Source: Bolinopsis microptera
Taxonomy: Eukaryota; Ctenophora; Tentaculata; Lobata; Bolinopsidae
Reading direction: 5' to 3'
DNA length: 64,000 bases
Assembly: GCF_026151205.1 (NCBI RefSeq)
Contig: NC_087072.1
Location: 16,383,669 to 16,447,668 of the forward strand
Below are positions 1 through 12,410 of the stretch, piece after piece. Position numbers and translations under genes: made by a program. The first letter of the stretch is position 1, and each line of letters starts with the position of its first letter. The notes beneath the pieces were generated by a model, which ran no database searches, was not told the DNA's origin, and saw only the letters and a program-made list of their open reading frames with translations.

Positions 1-127
1 TCCTAGAGAACATTGGCAAATGGTTGGTTAAAATGCTGTCCACGTGTCCTAATTAACTTCCCGTGGCATCCTTAAAGTTTATAAATAAAGAGATTATATT
101 GCATAATCAATTATGACAATATATTTC

Positions 128-340
128 GTAGTCATGACGAATCTCTGTTGGCCACGGAGAGAACCTGGAAGCCCACACAATCTGCACAAAACAACCGAAG
201 TCGTTCCCGGAAAACATCACTTTCGGATTTGCCAGTGCCATCGGTCAAACTTCATCTTCATCACCGTGTCTGAGTTCGGGCCCCTGATGTGCTCCATACA
301 TGACCACTACCCGGAAGTTCTTTTACAATCCTGGATCTGA
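128..340 (+). other. Possible terminal exon of an unidentified gene
   Basis: After an acceptor-like TATATTTCAG (clear at 17951-17962 and 35933-35942) all three copies keep an open stretch of about 150 bases, seen at 128-340, 17963-18130 and 35943-36130. A short K/R/E-rich stretch ending before a GTAAGG-like donor lies about 170 bases upstream in the neighbouring copy (17704-17791, 35669-35763), so the two may be consecutive exons of one + strand gene that spans the arbitrary unit border. I cannot name the product, and because of indels the correct frame is uncertain. Confidence 0.25.
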
Positions 341-1131
341 TCGTTTTGTTTGGTTAATGCACAGTCCACCCGGCCGTGGGATAAGTACGCTGTTGTCTTT
401 AGCGGACTTCCAGAACTAGTATTGTAAACTGTCCAAGGTGAGAAACTCTGAAAACATTTAATTTTAGGTTGGGTTAAGGTTTAATATTTCTGTCTCCACA
501 GACTGATTTATAATTACTCGTATTTTTCATTAAAATGCAACCAGTAGCTTATTTTACTTTAAAGTCCCTTAAATTTCCATCTACCATTAACATAGTTTTA
601 TGCTGACAGTTACTTATAATCATATTTTATCAATTCTTAACGTTATTTGATTATTAATTATATTGAATTAGTGAGAATAACATTTAGAGTTAGTTTTTCC
701 AATGTCTATGTTGTACCTTTTAGCTCATCGGTCTGTTATTAAGGATATAATATTTAACTAATCAAAATTTCACCTTGGACCCTCTTAGCCCTAGACTTTT
801 TAGTTATATTCTCGACGATCAAAATATTATTTAGAGTTGATGTTAATACATTTATTTTTCAAGAACATCTACATAACCGACTACTAAAATGATGATATGG
901 TAACCGATATATAAGTAAATTGTGGAAGTTATATACGTATGACCACCAGCTCTTTAATTTTTAGTTCATGTTTTTTATTTCGCTGATTAATGATCAGAAT
1001 CGAGTTACTGACTACATAAAGTTTGGCAATATTCTAGATAATCAAAGCTTTGGATATTTTGCACGATTCATTCCTATTATGTGAAAGCTCTAATTTTCGT
1101 TCCTGAATTGTTTTAATTCATCTTCCTACAG
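341..1131. other. AT-rich non-coding stretch upstream of RP9
   Basis: Very AT-rich, with no open frame shared by the three copies. It probably holds the 3' flank of the preceding exon and the promoter and 5' UTR of RP9. A clean acceptor (CTACAG) at about 1126-1131 opens the first recognised RP9 exon. I see nothing else in it. Confidence 0.5.
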
Positions 1132-1190
1132 ACCCTAAACCCTCCTAAAATATCCATTTGTATATACAATATCCCACCCTGTAGCGAGAA

Positions 1191-2440
1191 AAGTCGAAGG
1201 TTCAGTATCCCCCCAATCTCGAGATCGCCTGGCCTCCCAAACTCCGAGAAAAGAGCAACAAGTTAAAACAACTGGACCTGTTCAACCAAGATCCATAGAA
1301 AGAGGTCACGAGGCAGAACTTGAGCGAAAACCCAGGAACTGTGTGCCCGACCTGCCGTAGAACTGCGAGGTAAGAACGTTACAAGTGTTTCTAACAAACA
1401 AGTGTAACAAGTTGTTTATAAACGTTTTAATACGTCTTATTGATTAAATTTTATATTCGTGCTATGCTGTACTATTATTTCGAGTAAAATGTTTTCGAGG
1501 TAATAAGTTATGGCACATAATGTATGTTTTTTCGTTGCAGTCGAGAATTTATGAAGTTCTGCCCCAACAAAAGCCTCCGCTGGTGGATGTCCACTAGGGA
1601 AGGAGGTAAAAGTGATGCAAAGTTGGCGATGCCAAACAGTTTGGTCACCGAACAGGAAAAAAGAGTGTACTTTAGCCTCTAAAGGGAACCTTCAGAACGA
1701 ACAGTTTCGTAAGATGCACGAGGATTCCAATGTCACATGATGCGGCAGAAGTAAGAAATGCTTTGTGAGCTAGAAGGATCTTCGTTGGACCCTACGTGTA
1801 ATTCTAGTTTTTAGAAGTGTTCGTTTTAAAAATGTAATCGACCGATTTGCCCATCAGTAATGAACGATCAGTATTCATAGTTCACTTACACATTTATATT
1901 TGAAAATCCAATCAAGCAATAAAAATTGATGTAATTACAATTATCAATATAATAATATGATGAATGAAGAAAGCAAGCTTCTAAATTCGGGATAGCCTGT
2001 GGCAGACAAGCCCGAGTTCAAATGCTTCTACAGACCGACACAAGTGCAAGTAAGTAGGTAAATATTTCATAGAGCTATGCCTGTGTTGCAAGTGTAATTA
2101 ATAATTAAAATAATTAAAATAATTCCCAGCACGATGACCAGGAAGGAGGAGGCACACACCAAAAAGAGTTGAGGTAAGCTCAGATGAAAGCAATGTTGGA
2201 GAAGATACTATGTGCAGTGATGAAGGACTCCGAAAAGAAAAAGAAGAAGAAGAAGAAGAAGACAAGAAGAAGAAAAGGAAAAAGTCAGATCAATCCCCTG
2301 AGGAGAAAGATACAGATCATGGTAAAAAGAGGAGTTCTAGAAAAGAAAATAAAAAGAAGAAAAAAAGGAGACAACATCCGTCGGACTAGTGAGGATTCAA
2401 AAGATTGAATCATGAGTTTCTGAGTTTCCTGAGTTTCTGA
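1191..2440 (+). CDS. RP9: RP9 (retinitis pigmentosa 9 / PAP-1) homologue, copy 1
   Basis: RP9 is a nuclear, splicing-associated protein with one zinc knuckle. Three exons are visible. Exon A (about 1132-1369) carries the start MSKGSVS, read clearly at 19041 and 37018 and corrupted here at 1191, and ends in CVPDLPENSE, matching the RP9 segment before its conserved core. Exon B (1541 to about 1751) encodes GLWMPLGKEVKVMQCWRC and YGHRTGDKEC, almost identical to human RP9, with a CX2CX4HX6C knuckle, then EDPMYHMMRQ. Exon C (2130-2440) encodes the acidic SSDES..GGSDEDSEKE segment and a long Lys/Arg tail typical of the family. Introns are 171 and about 380 bases with GT/AG ends. Reading is broken by several indels that differ from copies 2 and 3, so I treat them as sequencing errors. 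WDR55 starts 490 bases downstream on the same strand. Confidence 0.88.
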
Positions 2441-2930
2441 ACTACATTTAATCTTAAAAATACTGGAAAAAGTATTTCAATAAAGTACAGTCAACTAGAA
2501 TGTTATCGGATTACAAGAAATAACAACTATGATATGGATAAAAAGGGTATTAACTCTTGAAATTAAACAGTTTATTTTGATACAAAACTCAAACAGGCTA
2601 CTGTTTTTTTTATGACACAACTACGACGCAATACAGTTTGACAAATATAATTTGACTTTAACGTCTACCACACAGCATATTTACATATTTCTTGTGAGTT
2701 TTAAGTACGAACTGATTATATAATTTTAATAAGATACGACAGATGTAATTTTTCTGTGTTTAAATGAAGCAAAAATTAGAAGTCATATCATGTACTCTGT
2801 TTGCAATGTATTGCTTTGTGGAGTGCATAATCACGAAACATGCATTATATCCCGTACCGTTATTATAATATGATCTCAGATAGTCATGCAGAAGAGTTGT
2901 GACTACAAGTATTAAGAAACACGAAGCACA
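2441..2930. other. RP9-WDR55 intergenic region
   Basis: AT-rich spacer of about 490 bases, present in all copies (20335-20818, 38263-38755). It should hold the RP9 polyadenylation signals (an AATAAA lies near 2478) and the WDR55 promoter. No open frame is conserved across the copies. Confidence 0.5.
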
Positions 2931-4208
2931 ATGAAGAAGCCCAAAAGATTTCTCAAACTAACAGCCTTCCTTTCGACAATCATCTCCCATCCGAACCAGG
3001 ACCTCACATCAGTCAGCACCATCCGAGGGTGAGATACGTCCTTCTGTCCCAGCAAGATGATATCTCCAAAATAATACTGTACTACATCACGCGGACTCCT
3101 TGTCGGCGTATTTTGTTTTCAGGCCTCACGCCTGTTTCCATTTCAAGTTGACAAAAATTTTTGTGTGTGTGATATTGAACTAGGAAAGTAACACATAGGT
3201 ATCAAAAAATGCTCACGATAATCCGCTGTATGCACTGTGTGAAGTCAGGATGGGAAGGTATTCGCTACGTGGGGATGACGAAGGGGTAAGTTTGTTTTTT
3301 ACTTTCTTTAGTTTTTAAGCTCAGTTTTATATGTGAATGTTTTTGGTGAGGTTTTGAGTAATAATACTGAAAATCTTGCTGATTCTCCTCAAAGTCAAAT
3401 ATCATTCAATCTATCCTAATTATAGCCTATGTGGCATTTAACAAACTTTACCTAATGCTTTTCCAATTTACAGTTATAAAATTGTGGGATCTGAAGAAAA
3501 GAAGAACACATCGTGAATTGATACAACCAGAGTCACGACAACTCATCACCTCCTACTCAGTCGTTCCACAGATCACCCTGGTAGCTGCATCTGGAGATGG
3601 TCTGCCTCTCTGTCTGGAACTCACGACAAACGCAAACTCATGAGCACACGTTCATGACGAATGTGACAGTGAGCTGGTAACATGTACGTGGTGCGTACCA
3701 ACAGTAAAGTTGTGTGCGGGACGGAGAGGGGTGTTGAACATATTTTACGTATGGACAACTGGGGGGATATATCAACAGGATACCCGTTCAGGAGGAAGTG
3801 ACGTGGATACTGAGTTGTGATATTCTGAGAAATTCTAGTTTTTAGATGTATGGACGGTGTTATTCTCGAGCTACCTCCCTCTTTCCTCACGAAACCCCTG
3901 ACCCACATGGGGATCACTCAGATAACTCTAAATAGAGAGGCTTGTGTTTGTCGCATGAGAAGAGGAAATCTTGTCAATAGACATGGATTATTTGTTCGGG
4001 CGTGGACCGTGTGAGAAACTGGACGAGGATATTAAGAACTTTCTGCATTGAGGACAGTGATAAGGATATGGTGATTCGAGAGATAATGATGATGATGATC
4101 AGATTCGTAGAAGGATGAGTCTACCAAAAAAGAAAATTAAACATATTAGTAACGAAGGAAATAAAAGTCGAACGAGACTGCTGCTTTTTTCAGCTGACAT
4201 ATAGCTAG
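2931..4208 (+). CDS. WDR55: WDR55 homologue (WD-repeat, ribosome biogenesis), copy 1
   Basis: WDR55 is a nucleolar WD40 beta-propeller protein needed for ribosomal RNA processing. Two exons are seen. Exon 1 (2931-3286) starts MKKPKRCL and continues FDIISHPTQDLTAVSTI, matching the first WD blade of human WDR55, then DSCRRILFSG, DIETRK and KVFATGDDEG. Exon 2 (3474-4208) opens with IKLWDLKKR, then ASGDGRLSVWN, KVVCGTERGVLNIF, WDNWGDISDR, and the GCMDGVIRA and SHDERFLVS blades. It ends in an acidic DSEDNDDDESE tract and the family-typical terminus ETADFFSDLA. The intron (3287-3473) has GTAAGT/ACAG borders. These peptides are read by taking the clean version of each segment from the three copies; each single copy has many frameshifts. 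The next gene starts 218 bases downstream, same strand. Confidence 0.9.
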
Positions 4209-4425
4209 CATTACTTTTGTGAACGTTTATGACGAATATTGACTACCGGTTTAACTTTTTTATTTAACTTATTCTTTTACCGTATAATTGACTATAGAAT
4301 GGTAATTTTACGCCTAATTTACTGTGTACTCAAACAATTTATTTTTATATACTGTATTAATTGAAACGAATAGTAAGCAACATTCAGCACAATTAATTTC
4401 CAACTATTTATAGATAGCTGAAACA

Positions 4426-6413
4426 ATGGTTATCTCAATCGGTTTTTGGAAGGAAGTGCAAACATGATAGGGAGTAGGGGATTGTGCGGGATGGTGAAGA
4501 ATTGTCAACCCCCGACGCACCTACTTGTGCTCCCACGGGTCAATCGTGGTTTTCATACCACGTCACACCGCGCAACACACCGAGACAATATCCTCAAACC
4601 AAGTCAAAACAGGCTAATCGAGTAAAGTTGCTGTTTAAAACTTTAACATGACTCCAATCTCAGGCTTTCACCGACAATACTGAAACCTTGTTGTGTAGTT
4701 TTTTAAGGAAAAACGTGCAGCTTAACAACGTATCCTCATCTTTTTCAGGGGGAGGAAGCGAGGGATCATATCCGATATAGAATGATGTGAGTATTCTAAA
4801 GGACCGGGGGCATGGGAGCGGCCGCTAGTCAGCCACTGCTGTTGCAGGCGCGCACATCCTGCGCAACTCTGAACATTCCTCTCATGCCCTGTTAACCAAT
4901 GTATCGCTCATGTTGGAGATGGGGAGACAGGTCTGTTTGACAAGTTGTTTGTGAAATTAATCTTTATTTTCATCAGAATGATAGTTCTCGTGTTTTGGTG
5001 AAAACAGATTTCAATCATTTCTCATTGATTGAGTTACAGCCTTGAATTAATGTTTAATCTACAAAGGAAAAGATATTTACATACTCTGCACCTGGATAAG
5101 GAAATCTATGACAGTGAAAAATTATTCCGAAACAAAATAATAAATGTTTAAATGATTATAAATGCAGATTGAGTGTAATAAGAAGTGTAATCAATACGAA
5201 TATAATCATCTGAGGTAAACTGGAATACATATAAACATGTGTAAAAGTAAACGACCAGGTAACAGTGCAGATAACCCCACAGTACTCTACGTTCGGGTGG
5301 CAATTACCAGGTAATCAGTTCCAAAATCAGAGAAACATGAAAAGTCGGTGAAACCCTGGATTATAGCTGTCGGCAATAGCTCGGACAGGTAAGATTTAAA
5401 CGATAATACAAATTTTTAAAGATGTAATCTCCCGCTTTGTATTTTCGTAAAAACCTAGTTTTTGTTAGCCAAAACTTGTATCTTTGTAATTCAACATTGA
5501 TTCTGGCCTACTTAATCAAAAAACGCTCATGCAGGATTGCCAGAGTGTTAAGTTAAGTAACGACCCTGGCCTGAATACAACATTGAGCACATTGCAAAAC
5601 AGGGAACAAAGTTTATTGAGCTAACCTTACTGTGTCAAAGAATGGATTGTCTATGCTTTTTCAGGTTTGTCCAAGAAGTATAGTCTAGCAGACCCGGCTA
5701 ACCCTAAAGTAGGTTTTAAGACTCGAGAGACTAAAATGATTATTACCATATTTAATTCGCGGTTTGACACACTTGGTAGTCCAATTTATTGGGCACTAAA
5801 TTATAATCCTTGGCCAATTTTTATTTTTTCATGCCTGATTGAAGGCCATATAAAGCATATGACCCATCAAAAAAAGTTTCAGTTGTATATATCTTTTACG
5901 GTTTTTATGTCGGAAGTGTTACGTTAAAAAGTGATGCGCTGGTGTCAGTAAATGCACTGATATATACATACATATATATCGTCATTCGCTTTATAAATAG
6001 TAAGATAACTCGGATATTGTTGCATGTAATATCATCTTTCAAATACAATATACACCAATCTCGACATTCATTGCGTCACCAAGCTATTTATTTCCAGGAC
6101 TGTTTATCGCACATTGAAGGACTGCTGAAAAGATGCTTGCGGCATGGAGACTCACTAAAGCGATCTTTGTTATCTTTAAACCAGGTTTACCATAACAAAA
6201 TCATCTGTGCGAAAAAATTAAACATGAGGTTCACTTATTAAACGACACCACCAGTTCAAACTTTACAGAATTGTTGAAACTTGGCCGGATAATGCACTTA
6301 CTTGGTGATTAAACAGTAATAATACTTTTTATTTTCCAGGAAACAGTGTCGCGATGCTGGTGGAGATAACCGAACGAGCGATCTATCTTCCAACAGACGA
6401 CAATTCCTCATGA
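4426..6413 (+). CDS. OSGEP: OSGEP/Kae1 tRNA threonylcarbamoyl transferase homologue, copy 1
   Basis: OSGEP (Kae1) is the catalytic subunit of KEOPS and makes the t6A base next to the anticodon of ANN-decoding tRNAs. Six exons are visible: 4426-4620 (MVISIGFEGSAN, VRDGEVLSNPRRTY, DTARHHR-like segment with the metal-binding HxxxH-type His), 4749-4930 ([14 protein letters not shown], then NHCIAHVEMGR), about 5258-5388 ([30 protein letters not shown]), 5534-5663 (SNDPAPGYNIEQLAK, KGMDVSFSG), 6098-6184 (AAGDCTKADLCYSLQ) and 6339-6413 (ETVFAMLVEITERA). All match the family order. After ERA the frame reads a few unrelated residues and stops in every copy, so about 75 C-terminal residues, including the GGVxxN and DNGAMIA segments, are not found. 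Copy-specific indels break the frames. Confidence 0.9.
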
Positions 6414-7231
6414 ATCACCATCATCTGTTCTGCATTAAATGATAAGCCACTTCTAAACAAGACCACTTTAAACCACATAAAATTTATTGAACCTATTAAC
6501 TTGTGGAAGTTTTATAGACCACATTTAATTTATTAACTTATCATACTTGTATTTTTTTTTGGTGACAGTACAACCCAGTTTAACATTTGATAATTGTAAA
6601 ATTTATTGACGAACACATATTGACTGAATGTGATTTTAAATATTCTAATTTATATCTAGATATTTTTATTATTTTACAACATACGACAACTCCTGTTTTT
6701 TCTTCTATATTAGTTACTCATATCTCTTGTACAGACTTTTTAACAAGGAACATTGCAAATGATAGCTCACATTAGGCATTCATATTGCATCTAAATTATT
6801 TCACTTGCATGAAGGCTTAGAAATTTATTCTCTGGTCAACAGATTTTCAAATGTTGTTAATACTTTGTAGTATGACATAAGGTATATAATAAGTTATATA
6901 ATTTTCCTTGGGCTATAATATTGACTAGGTTTATTGAGGTTTAATGATGATATTGGAATTTGAAAACTATATAAGTTTTACACTATGTGGTTTGGGGCAT
7001 TTTGCATATAAATATGGTTACTACTCAAAATATATCATAGATGATTTGATTGTGTATTCTATTTCTGATTATTTCTCTAGGAATATGATAATATAATCTC
7101 AATTGGCTTTAGGTAGGGTGCCCCCAAAAAGAACGGTGATCATTCCAGGAAGCATCCGTGCACAGAGCTTGGTCTACATAAATATAAATTATTAACCATT
7201 AACTGTAAGTGCACAGAAAAATTTATTTTCA
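6414..7231. other. AT-rich stretch downstream of OSGEP
   Basis: Strongly AT-rich and free of any open frame shared by the three copies (24392-25205 and 42235-43060 are the equivalents). I looked here for the missing OSGEP C-terminal exon (GGVxxN, DNGAMIA) and did not see it. Nothing else recognised. Confidence 0.45.
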
Positions 7232-7860
7232 ATCAAACATGAGGAAAACCTGTGGTAGACCACCGGTGGAAGAATTCATCGACATTGATGCGAATCAGTA
7301 CCATCTCCCAATACTGCGAATCTCTTCAGTTCAGTCAGGAAATGGGCATTCAGTATTTTCATTTGGAGAGAGGTACAAGTATAGGCGAGATCCAGAGATG
7401 AGATAATAAAAACCGAGGAGATCCCTGATAAAATGGCTACACTTGTCCTGAAATCAATGAGGATTCTGTCAGAAGGAACCCTGAAATGAACCGCGTGTTG
7501 ATCACCGCAATGAAAGAAGGCGAGGGTTATCTGCCTGAACATCAGACAAAAACCGGTGAAACATCCCGAGATCTAGCATAATGACTCTATACCTTGGAGG
7601 TAGCCAGCAAATCCTCTTCACTGAATTGAACAACCCCGTTCACACGCCCAAGTGTAACACCCAGAACAGATATACAAGATGACCATCAGGAGTCAGGCTC
7701 ACTACAAGAAGCACTACTACCAGAAGGTCATTCACTGGGGTGCAGTACGATATAGATTCAACCTTCAATCAATAGATTGAAAAACGTGCCATACTTGTAT
7801 CTCCTCTGATTCAAATGGGCAGGTATGAAATTTGGAGAGGATCACAAAAGACATTGTAAG
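7232..7860 (+). CDS. Unidentified coding stretch, copy 1
   Basis: Comparing the three copies (7232-7860, 25206-25850, 43055-43700) gives one coherent + strand frame for about 350 bases. It starts KPVVDTVEEFIDSDADSD and LLQYCESLQFRQENGHSVFL, continues WREYKYSDPEMR and KIATLVLKSMGVLSEGNPVM, and then NAVLITAMKKARV. Further down another open piece reads SIDGKNRAILVSSSDSNG and ends before a GTAAGTGG donor at about 7856. The codon-like preservation across three noisy copies and the splice-like border suggest real exons. No family is recognised; the first part is acidic and probably soluble, with no membrane segment or signal peptide. It could be a separate gene after OSGEP or part of a longer one. 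Confidence 0.5.
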
Positions 7861-8559
7861 TGGCTGCTGTTCGGAATGTATGACACCACCAATAGAAACC
7901 TACCACCTATCTTGCATGTGGAAACAAACCATTGTATATATGTGAGGAAATAAAAATGATGATTAGAAGACCATGTAAAAACTCAGCGTGAAAAATTTGC
8001 TAAATAAGATCATCAAGAATCATAATGAGCAAATTCAAGAGGCCAAACACCTGCCAAGATATTTCTTTGTCCTCTTTACCAACTCGAATGCAGATTAAAA
8101 TAGGAAAGTTCTTTACTTAATAAGAACTTATTCGTCGTGAGCAACTCCCCAAAAAACTTTTGTGTCCAGTTCGATGATTGCTTGCTGACTTCCTTGACAA
8201 TAACACTGTCTTACTTAGCCTAACCTAGACCAGGAGTTTGACAGATAAGGCCGAACGGATTACCTGCACCTCAAATTGGAGGAGGGAGTGGCCAAACTGC
8301 CTACTTTAATCCGTAATACTGTCCCTTGTAAGGATTCATTGAGGGACTGATAGAGGAAGAGGGGGAGGAGGGACGGTAAAGGTAGGTTTCAACACTTTAT
8401 CACTCATGCAGCCGGAGGAAGCCACATGTTTGAAGGCAAACATCCACCAACATAGAATGTTCTAAAAAAAAGAGGATCTGTGCCCACTGGTTTATCAAAT
8501 TATTTACTTAGGTCCCAATCTAGTAATTGGATCAACCGCACGGTAATAGTCCCATTCAC
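7861..8559. other. Intergenic stretch with purine-rich tract before the LINE
   Basis: Non-coding in all copies as far as I can read. It includes a G/A-rich tract at about 8345-8385 (rich in GGGGGAGGAGGG) flanked by more balanced sequence than its surroundings, which might be a promoter-proximal region. The LINE begins somewhere near its right end. Confidence 0.35.
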
Positions 8560-11500
8560 TCTAGAATATTTAACACCATAACAAACAAGAATAAAAAGTT
8601 GACTTGTACAGCAATAATAGAATCCCAACTAGCAGTAAAACCGTTATAAAACCCATTTAAGCTTCTGAATATGAAATGAGAATGACAACACTGAAGCAGA
8701 TGATGTAAAAACGAAAAATCCCTGTGTTACTTGAAAGCGGTGACTCATATCTATAAAAGACATAAAACCGCACCTTTGCAAACGAATTACAAGTGCAAAA
8801 CTCACTAATATTCAAAATCCTTGATGGGAACAAATTCAAACTTTGACTCGCTGGCATTGAAATAGCTAGATTACTAACAAATTCTCTGTAATTGTCTGCT
8901 GAAACGAATGTAGGCCTAAATGAAAAACTTGTACGAACTCACAGCTATGAGAAGCTTCTATCCAGATACCATCGACTCGAAAGTAAAATGTCACAAGAGT
9001 AAGCTCCATATGTCCAGAGTAACTACCTTCAAAGCTGTCAAAAATAACAACCATATCACAAGTAAACAGAAAATCAGAAACCCACTTTGTAACTATAGTA
9101 GTCTAGGAAATTCAACTTCTATAGTGATTAATATACCGCCCTCCAAGGTGGCAATGCTGAGCAAGCTCTCCCAAGAACTGTCGTCAATACATGATAACAG
9201 CACCAAACCATAACACACATTGCAGGTTGATTTAACATTAATCTCCATAGTAACCACAGTACATTATTGCACATATGAAGATGTCCTATTAGTAGATCTT
9301 CTTTCCATTTGATACATTAGCAACTCAAGAAACGCCTGGATGTAATGTCCTCGTGCAATCGACAACAACATTACAAATACTAGACCTGTTACTGCCTCTG
9401 GAGTCATAACTGAACACATATCCATCACCTCCCTATATTTACAATATGAGACTGGGAAAATTAGCAAGACCAAAAATAATTCACAAGCACCTCAAAATTA
9501 TGACAATTGTAAAACAAACACTGATAAAAAAGCTGAGAAGACTGGGTAACAAACTAGACAATGAACCATTATAGATGATACTAACTATCATAAATCTTTA
9601 AAAAACAGCAGTGCGAAACCTGAAACTAGCTGTAGCCCCAAACCACTAACGCACTATCCAGAACAACCCAAGGATACTGGCGGGATTAAAGCCTCAGTAC
9701 ACCACTGCCATGGGCCTGTATGATGACTGGCGAAAGTCAGGAAAGATTAAGTGTAGAACAATGCAAATGACCCAAAAGGGGGCACAAGCCAGTGTATCTA
9801 TCTGCATGTAATAAAAGAAACCGTATGACTGACTACAAAGAATATAGAAAGGCTCTAAAAAAGGTTCGTAAAAAAGCTGTATCTGAATATTATTCTAGAC
9901 AAGTTTCTTGAAACTAGGGAAATTTCCAAGAAAACTGGAACTGAAAAATACAATCGAGGCAAACAGAAACGGATATCAGACCTAAATTAACCATAGACAA
10001 TTGAAAAAAATAACTGATCGCAGAGTTATAGCTAATGAAATCATAGCAATTTTGTATCCCTAGCATCTAACCTTAATGCAGCCTACACAGAACAGGAGAG
10101 ATCCAATAAATCAGCTTCCAAGTTTCTGTGACTTCTTACCTAAATACGAATACAGCAAATATATATCTTACTGACTGCACACCTGAGGAGTGGCTAGAAC
10201 ATATCGGCACTTAAGAATGGCAAGTGCTACGACAAACCATTACATATATAAAGGCAAGTTTCAGGCAAAATTAGCCCACTCTATCGGTATTGTACAACGA
10301 ATGTATGCAACAGGGACTTTTTTCCATATTCGACCTAAAAGTAGTAAAATAATCCAATATATAAGTAAAAGAAAATGCTGAGCTTCTTGACAATTTAACA
10401 GGCCAACCTCAACCATAGCAATATTCGGAAAAATACTTGCAAAAAATCATAATCTCCAGGCATTACAGTTTTCTTATTTTATTTATTTCGTTCCGCCCCC
10501 AAAAGGAAATAATTTTATTAATTTTTTTAAAAATTAAATATGAAAATCCAATATGGCTTTAGAAAAAATCACTCGACAAGCCATGCACTCAACATCTCTG
10601 ACGACCAACATTGAAAAATCTTTAAGAGATAAAAAATCACGTACTAGGCATCTTCATGATCTAAGTAAAGCTTTTGACACAAACTGTCATGATTAAACTG
10701 CTTAAAAAACTGAAGTGATTATAGAATTTCGATGGACTGCAAATAAATTGAATAGCAGTTTAACCATTCAATAGACAGCAAATATGTTTTCAGTACTTGT
10801 GGATGAAGGAATCCGAAAAACTGTACGGTAATATTGGTGTTCTCAGGGGTCAGTATTAGGTCCCTTGCTTTTCATTATCTACATCAATGAAATATACAGA
10901 GTATCAGACCTAGGTAAGTTTATACTTTTTGCCGAAGAACACCAACCTATTTGTTTTTAGAAAAATGTATAAAAACCTTTACTGCAAAGCTAATAAAAAT
11001 ACTAAAACATGTCATCAGTAAATGAAGAGTAACTTGCTGCATATCAACATAAAGAAATTGTTGTTAAATCCACTTAAGCCGAACTGTATGAAATGAACCA
11101 GATCAAACACCAATGAATTAGAACTGACACTAAATAATATAGGATTAAAAAGGTGGAGCAACTAAGTTTCTTGGAGTCATATATTGACAAAAACTGAACT
11201 TGGATGCCACTGTAAGAGCGTTAAACGTAAAATTGAAATGTGAGATAGTAGACTATGTGGAATTAGACGCTGTGTACCTAAAAAACTATATAAAGGACAT
11301 GTACCAGACACCCTTTTTTGAATCACACCTAAGTTATGGAATATCTTTTTGGGGGGAGGTGTAACAATAATAAACTAAAGCCATATTTAAACACAAAAGA
11401 AATGCATAAGAATTCTCTTGTGTGATAATTAAGCATATCTTCAATAAGTTCAAAACATGTGCCCAGAGTAAGGCCTATCACTAGGGATAAGACCGTAAGT

Positions 11501-12410
11501 TATCAACAGAATGTTAGGCAAAGATTCTTTGAACTAGAACACAGTAAACCAATCAGTAACGGAGACATAACTTCCTGACTGACCACATTCTTCATAAGTT
11601 GCACTGTTTACTGGAAATGATATAAAAATTAATAAGTTCCCATACACACAGTCTCACTGTTCACTTTAATCAACAGGTCACCAAGACGAGACAACTACTC
11701 ATCCCACCCACTTCCATCCTCACTAATTCTCATCAATCAACTAGTATTTGGAATCACTGCCGTAAGTCCACAAGTGTAAATAGACTTCTCCCACTCCCAT
11801 CAGTAAATTCAAGAATAACTTAAGAAAGTCTTATGATAGAACGACAATTCAAAATATGACCGAAAGCTTAGGTGCAGTTACAACTTTGAATACAAATGCT
11901 TATCATTGAAATAGTTGATTTAGTAAACAAAACATATGAGTAAAACACCACGGTGTTATTGCAAAAAACACCATGACAAGGGTATCAGAACATCAAAATA
12001 ATCTAAGAGACGACAAAAACGAAACAATCATACAACAAATTTTAAAATCCTGCGGCACAGGATCCCAGTTTGTTTTCCTACCTACTCTCTCCCAAACCCC
12101 ACTCTCCCATCTCCTCTCTCAGTTATTCTTCATTTTTTAAATTAGATATCAGATATATTTCTTTTAATGAAAGTAATGGCATTATACATTGTTATTGTTA
12201 TCGTATGTATGTTTGTGTATAGTGTTTTGCTGACTGGTGTCTTGCTATATAATTTGAGGCTCACGAACGTCTCGAGACCCTGGGTGGAGTTTAGGCTGAG
12301 TATGTGTTTCAAATCTCCTTACTTTCGTATGGTGAAACACTGAAGGTTTGCCTTAGCCTTTGGTCGAGTGTTTTATGCCCACCGGGCTCCAAATATATGA
12401 TTATCATGGA
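8560..12410 (+). mobile_element. CR1/Jockey-type LINE, copy 1
   Basis: An APE-type non-LTR retrotransposon. The endonuclease part shows LSETNVG, SGVALYVR, IGVIYRPPSGN, IAGDFNINL and SHHLPIFTIF, the usual order of apurinic-like endonuclease motifs. The reverse transcriptase follows from about 9600 with ALKNGKASGNDNIPV, LLDNYRPIS, YGFRKNHSTSHAL, GIFIDLSKAFDT, GVPQGSVLGPLLF and LFADDTN, then a thumb/C-terminal segment with KFLGVIIDKNL, LSYGISFWGG and ARVRPITRDK up to about 11560. A 3' tail of about 800 bases follows with no clear polyA. Each copy is frame-broken; because part of this is the read noise seen in the host genes, true decay cannot be judged. The 5' limit is uncertain and no ORF1 was recognised. 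The element sits at the same place in each tandem copy, so it was inserted before the unit was duplicated. Confidence 0.85.

Noticed and set aside
2184-2408. Separate Lys-rich small protein
   Set aside because: It is the last exon of the RP9 homologue, as shown by the acidic-then-basic tail and the upstream zinc-knuckle exon.
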